Below, piece by piece: positions 15,413 through 18,928 of a stretch of 18,928 nucleotides of DNA. The translations under genes and the position numbers were made by a program. Numbering within the stretch: position 1 is the first letter of the stretch; each line of letters starts with the position of its first letter. The notes beneath the pieces were generated by a model that was not told where the DNA came from, made no database searches, and saw only the letters and a list, made by a program, of their open reading frames with translations. This DNA is from an uncultured Acetatifactor sp. (GTDB lineage Bacteria; Bacillota; Clostridia; Lachnospirales; Lachnospiraceae): contig CAJUAH010000047.1 of NCBI GenBank assembly GCA_910584375.1, forward strand, positions 1 to 18,928, in the 5' to 3' direction.

Positions 15413-16243
15413 CTATGGCCTACTTTTTACCGTTTCTTTTTTTTCATTTAAAGCTATATGGATATTTTTATCCATTGCTTTTTTTTCTAACATAAATAGT
15501 TTATTTCTGATAATCCACTCCATATCTGCCCCCCGGTGTTCTAAAATATTTAATACTTCCTCCCCATTTGTTAAATCCAGATTAAACATTAAGTACTCAG
15601 TTGTTTCTAAATCTGTCGCACTGTTAGATGATTCCCTACGCGCTTTAAGCCCTTGCATCTCTTTAATTGCTTTTCGTATATAAACCTCACCTTTTTCATA
15701 CTGCTGCGTCCATAAACAGTTATATCCTATCGCCAAAAGCCTGACTCCATCGCACGAAGAGCCGTAACGCAAAATCCCATCACCTTTGTTTTCACATATA
15801 CTTACATATGCACAAAAGTCCATTTTGTCAAAGTATTCCACAAGTTCTTTTTGCAGTTGCGGGAGAATAACTTCACCCCACATTTTTACGAGTTCAGGCA
15901 TATTATAATATGTTTTCGATGATGTACTTTGCCGGTAAGCCGCCTCTGAATAAAGGTTCAATCCAGAGTCCAGAGTGGTGTTTGTTCGTCGCAAAGATAT
16001 CCTGTTAACAAAAAACCATCCATTTTGATAAGTCCACGCCGGAATTACAATTATAGCAAGACTTGTTGCGCCGTATGCAATTTCCTGATATACCATTTGA
16101 AGGTAGTGTTCTCGTAATCTCACCATACACTTGGGTTTACCTGGACATGCAATAAAATTCCTTAATACTAAGAGTTGTTTTACCTGTTGCCAAATATACT
16201 TATTGGCCTCAACAGATGTGACTAGATTAATGTCTTCTTCCAT
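15413..16243 (-). CDS. Unknown protein directly after the Rhs tip; probable immunity protein 1
   Basis: The product has 276 residues from the ATG at 16243, which has GGAGGT 10 bases upstream. A more upstream ATG at about 16261 lies before that ribosome site and is less likely. It shares conserved blocks with the following gene (RLREHYLQM, VILPQLQKE, DFCAYVSICEN, IGYNCLWTQQYEKG), so the two are tandem paralogues. It carries about 20 extra C-terminal charged residues. No known motif, signal peptide or membrane segment is visible. It is the first gene after the stop of the Rhs gene with the PD-(D/E)xK-like tip (149-base gap), which is the normal place for a cognate immunity gene. The alternative is an accessory factor unrelated to toxin neutralisation. 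Confidence 0.78.
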   Translation of the reverse strand: MEEDINLVTSVEANKYIWQQVKQLLVLRNFIACPGKPKCMVRLREHYLQMVYQEIAYGATSLAIIVIPAWTYQNGWFFVNRISLRRTNTTLDSGLNLYSEAAYRQSTSSKTYYNMPELVKMWGEVILPQLQKELVEYFDKMDFCAYVSICENKGDGILRYGSSCDGVRLLAIGYNCLWTQQYEKGEVYIRKAIKEMQGLKARRESSNSATDLETTEYLMFNLDLTNGEEVLNILEHRGADMEWIIRNKLFMLEKKAMDKNIHIALNEKKETVKSRP

Positions 16244-16391
16244 ATTTACATTTACCTCCATCAAACCAGCATATTAATAGTTGTTTCTCTCTCTGTTTGT
16301 ATATTGCGCTCGGCATTCGCAATATTGCAAAGTCACGCTTATCCTACCAGATGGCATATATTTTTGCCGTTTTAATCCCAATATATTATAT

Positions 16392-18928
16392 CTAAAAAAC
16401 ATTTTGTTGAGGAGTAGTTCGTCCAGGATTAAATTGCCAATGTGTTACTCCAGGAATATTTGTCCTTCCAGTAGAATACCCTAAAACATTTCTTTGGTTT
16501 CTTTCCATTTGGGATTGTCCATATGTACTTCCAGTTACGGTACTCCCAGTTTTTATATCTCCCATATAATAGTAGGCAGGGTTTGCCATATTATTACTTG
16601 AATTATTTTCATGAATAAGTAAATCCAGTCTTGAAGATCCCCCTCCTCCTTCATGCACATTTCCATTTCTATAATAAATCTCTACATCAACATCTATTGT
16701 GTTAAATCCCTGGGTATTGACCCACTGTTCCATTTGCTTGGCCACATCATTATGCACTAATGTACCATGCTCTCTAGCTGTTGTCCCTCCAGTATTAGGA
16801 TCTATTTGATTCAATAGCATCTGATATTTTTGCATTGTTTTGTGGATTTCCAAATCTACCTCTGCACGTGCAGCAGCATTTGTTGGCGAAAGTCCCTTAT
16901 TTTCATTTTCTTTACGAAAACGCTCATAGTTTAATGCATCTAACGCTTCTTGAGGTGTCTTTCCTTCTTCACGATATTGCCTATATGCTTCCTTTTCGCA
17001 ATTCGTAAAATGCCCACTCGGATCAGCATAATACACCGGATTGTTTCGGCAGTACGCATACAGGTTCAGGCCATCTCCCCGGTAAGTGTCTTCTTGGGTG
17101 AAACGCCCGATCACGGGGTTGTAATACCTTGCACGCAGGTAATACTGCTGGCTGATGGGGTCGTATTGCTGACCGTTGAACTTAAAGCGGTTCTCGACGG
17201 TTTCCTCGCAAAACGTCAGGTTCCCCCATACGTCATATTCGTAGCGGTTAAGGATATCCTCTCCCGCTACCACATGGGTTATACTCCCCAGTTCGTCAGA
17301 GGCATAATGGTAGTACGTCCGGGCGCTGTCGGCATCGGAGGCGATCAGGTCGTAGCCCCGGATGTAGCGGGTCATGCCCTTTTCGTTCTCCAGCTCTGTT
17401 ACCACTTCCTGTCCACGGAAGATGAACTGTACCAGTCTTCCGTCCTCCTCGATCCCACTGCGCAGGCCCTCCGCATCATAATGGTTGATCTGGACGTGGC
17501 CGTCGAAGGTTTCCACCATCTCCGTTCGGTTGAACAGGTCATAGGTGTAGCGGGCCCTGTTGTCCGCCGTCAGGTTCCCGGCTTTGTCATAGGTAAATGT
17601 GGTCGTCTCCCCTCCTTTCGTGTACTCGGTCAGGTGGTTGGCAGGGTCGTAGCGGTATTCCTCCTGCATGTCCCCCGTTATCCTGCGGCTGCGGTTCCCG
17701 GCCCTGTCGTAATAAAGCTGCTCCGTGTAAGTGGGGTACTCTATCCTTGTCAGCTGGTTCACGCTGTCGTAGGTGTAGCGGGTGGCGCCGCCGGGCTGCC
17801 GCCTTTCCGTGCGGTTGCCGTTATGGTCGTAGCTGTAGCGGTTGTCCGCCAGCACTTCCCCGCCCAGCATGGTCTTTAGGCTGGTGAGGTTCCTGTCCGC
17901 GTCGTAGGCGTACTCGGTGTACAGGCTACCGCTTTTCAGGCTCTTGACCGTGCCGTCCGGGTAGTAGGCGTACTCTGCCAGCCTATTGTTATTATCATTC
18001 ACATATTGTAGAATGTCAAGGGTATTATAGTGGTACTGTGACACTTTCCCTGAAATATCCTCCTGGCTGACCAGGTTCCCGTTCAGGTCATAGGACAGGG
18101 CCAACAGGGTGCGGCCGCTGGCGGACTTGCGGGTCAGGCGACCCATGGCGTCGTACTCATAGTTGTAACGCATACCTAAGGTGCGTGCATTGGAAACGCC
18201 GGGGACGCCGCCGTGGGAGATGGCCGACTTTAACAATCCCTCCGGGGTGTATTCATAGGCCTCGGAGAGTATTGTGCCCAGGTGACCCGAGTTCAGGAGT
18301 TCCGCTTTGCGCAGGGCTCCAGACGTAGCGCCGGGCTCCCCAAGGGTCTGGGGTTCGTCAGGTTTTCCCAGCGCCCTGGCTCTGCGCCCGGTGGGGCTGC
18401 CGTAGAGGTTGTAGGTGTAGGTGGTCTCCACGCCGTTGCGGTCTATCATCCGGCACAGGCGGCCCCCGGCGTCGTAGTGGTATTCCTCGCTGTGGCCCAG
18501 AGGGTCCGTCATGCGCAGCATGTGCCCGTCCGCGCCGTACTCGTACCGGGTGGTGTGGCCTTCCCCGTCCACGGAGGCGGTGATGTTGCCCGCGTAGTCG
18601 TAGCGGTAGTATTCGCTGGCCCCGTCGGGGCGGGCGACCTCCGTGACCCTGCCCCACTCGTCCAGCTCGTAGCGCGTCCGGTTGCCTTCGCCGTCGGTCA
18701 CGCCGGTGATGTTGCCGAAGGGGTCATATTCATACTGCTGGGCGGAACCTGCCGCCGTGGTGGCGCAGATACGCCTCCCTCCCAGGTCGTAGGCAAAACG
18801 GATGCCGTTGCCGCAGGCGTCGGTGGTGGACAGCAGGTACCCCCCGGCGTCGTAGGTGTGCCGGGCCTGCAGGGCCCCGTCCGGGCGGGTGATCTCCGCG
18901 ACCCTGCCCAGCAGGTCGTAGGCGTACT
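16392..18928 (-). CDS. Rhs/YD-repeat toxin 3' part (first copy) with candidate PD-(D/E)xK nuclease tip; start outside window
   Basis: The frame is open from the window edge to the stop at 16392, giving 845 visible codons. Bases 18928-17010 encode YD repeats and the terminal Rhs core (GRFTQEDTYRGDGLNLYAY, then YYADPSGH). After the junction comes a tip of about 205 residues. It begins with a helical Glu/Lys-rich pretoxin part (YRQYREEGKTPQEALDAL), then HGTLVHNDVAKQMEQW, SSRLDLLIHE and YMGDIKTG. The RLD...DIKTG arrangement within the last 80 residues fits a PD-(D/E)xK core, with the Asp of RLD and the Asp and Lys of DIK as candidate metal and catalytic residues, so nucleic acid cleavage is expected. 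This copy is the only one that may continue into a complete Rhs with secretion regions. Rhs cores encapsulate and self-cleave to release such tips. Two paralogous candidate immunity genes follow. Confidence 0.85.
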   Translation of the reverse strand, partial: YAYDLLGRVAEITRPDGALQARHTYDAGGYLLSTTDACGNGIRFAYDLGGRRICATTAAGSAQQYEYDPFGNITGVTDGEGNRTRYELDEWGRVTEVARPDGASEYYRYDYAGNITASVDGEGHTTRYEYGADGHMLRMTDPLGHSEEYHYDAGGRLCRMIDRNGVETTYTYNLYGSPTGRRARALGKPDEPQTLGEPGATSGALRKAELLNSGHLGTILSEAYEYTPEGLLKSAISHGGVPGVSNARTLGMRYNYEYDAMGRLTRKSASGRTLLALSYDLNGNLVSQEDISGKVSQYHYNTLDILQYVNDNNNRLAEYAYYPDGTVKSLKSGSLYTEYAYDADRNLTSLKTMLGGEVLADNRYSYDHNGNRTERRQPGGATRYTYDSVNQLTRIEYPTYTEQLYYDRAGNRSRRITGDMQEEYRYDPANHLTEYTKGGETTTFTYDKAGNLTADNRARYTYDLFNRTEMVETFDGHVQINHYDAEGLRSGIEEDGRLVQFIFRGQEVVTELENEKGMTRYIRGYDLIASDADSARTYYHYASDELGSITHVVAGEDILNRYEYDVWGNLTFCEETVENRFKFNGQQYDPISQQYYLRARYYNPVIGRFTQEDTYRGDGLNLYAYCRNNPVYYADPSGHFTNCEKEAYRQYREEGKTPQEALDALNYERFRKENENKGLSPTNAAARAEVDLEIHKTMQKYQMLLNQIDPNTGGTTAREHGTLVHNDVAKQMEQWVNTQGFNTIDVDVEIYYRNGNVHEGGGGSSRLDLLIHENNSSNNMANPAYYYMGDIKTGSTVTGSTYGQSQMERNQRNVLGYSTGRTNIPGVTHWQFNPGRTTPQQNVF
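17010..18928 (-). repeat. Rhs core direct repeat, copy in the first rhs
   Basis: This is the partner of 6065-7983, in the same orientation. It contains long blocks that look identical in both copies, for example 17542-17890 against 6597-6945, alternating with more diverged blocks. Its end at the DPSGH codons marks the boundary to the unique toxin tip. Confidence 0.9.

Overview
The window looks like an accessory island from a Gram-positive gut-type Bacillota, probably Clostridia and perhaps Lachnospiraceae. The assignment is an inference from consensus AGGAGG-type ribosome sites, very AT-rich cargo genes and Firmicutes-style Rhs proteins whose core ends in a DPSGH motif. All genes I can support lie on the minus strand, so they are described from right to left. 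Composition alternates sharply between GC-rich Rhs core segments and AT-rich toxin tips, immunity genes and cargo.

Right end (18928 to 14637): the 3' part of an rhs/YD-repeat toxin gene, whose start lies beyond the window, ends in a candidate PD-(D/E)xK nuclease tip. Two tandem, clearly related genes of unknown family follow and are the probable immunity genes.

Centre (14461 to 9916): a compact three-gene unit that I do not recognise as any named system. Gene 1 is a STAS-like domain joined to a GHKL (Bergerat) ATPase. Gene 2 is a STAS-like domain joined to an orotate-phosphoribosyltransferase-like domain. Gene 3 is a large fusion of an HD domain, a second phosphoribosyltransferase-like domain and a radical SAM domain. 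Both phosphoribosyltransferase domains have altered PRPP loops. This is the best candidate here for an undescribed system. A nucleotide-type signal or modification pathway under partner-switch control is one reading.

Next (9835 to 5077): a second, 5'-truncated rhs copy, collinear with the first at a constant offset of 10,945 bases, with its own toxin tip and a WapI-like immunity gene. Then (5076 to 3544): a third, much shorter rhs remnant with an internal deletion, carrying an HNH/LHH-type nuclease tip and a CbrC-family partner gene. Together these form a nested array of displaced Rhs toxin/immunity cassettes. Recombination between core copies could swap the tip of the full-length gene and excise the central three-gene unit.

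Left end (3003 to 1): after a stretch of about 540 bases holding only gene fragments comes a two-gene operon. It encodes a nucleoside-phosphorylase-fold protein with a C-terminal helical or winged-helix region, and a P-loop NTPase that runs off the window. This resembles a split version of the PNP-effector plus NTPase-sensor designs of anti-phage systems.
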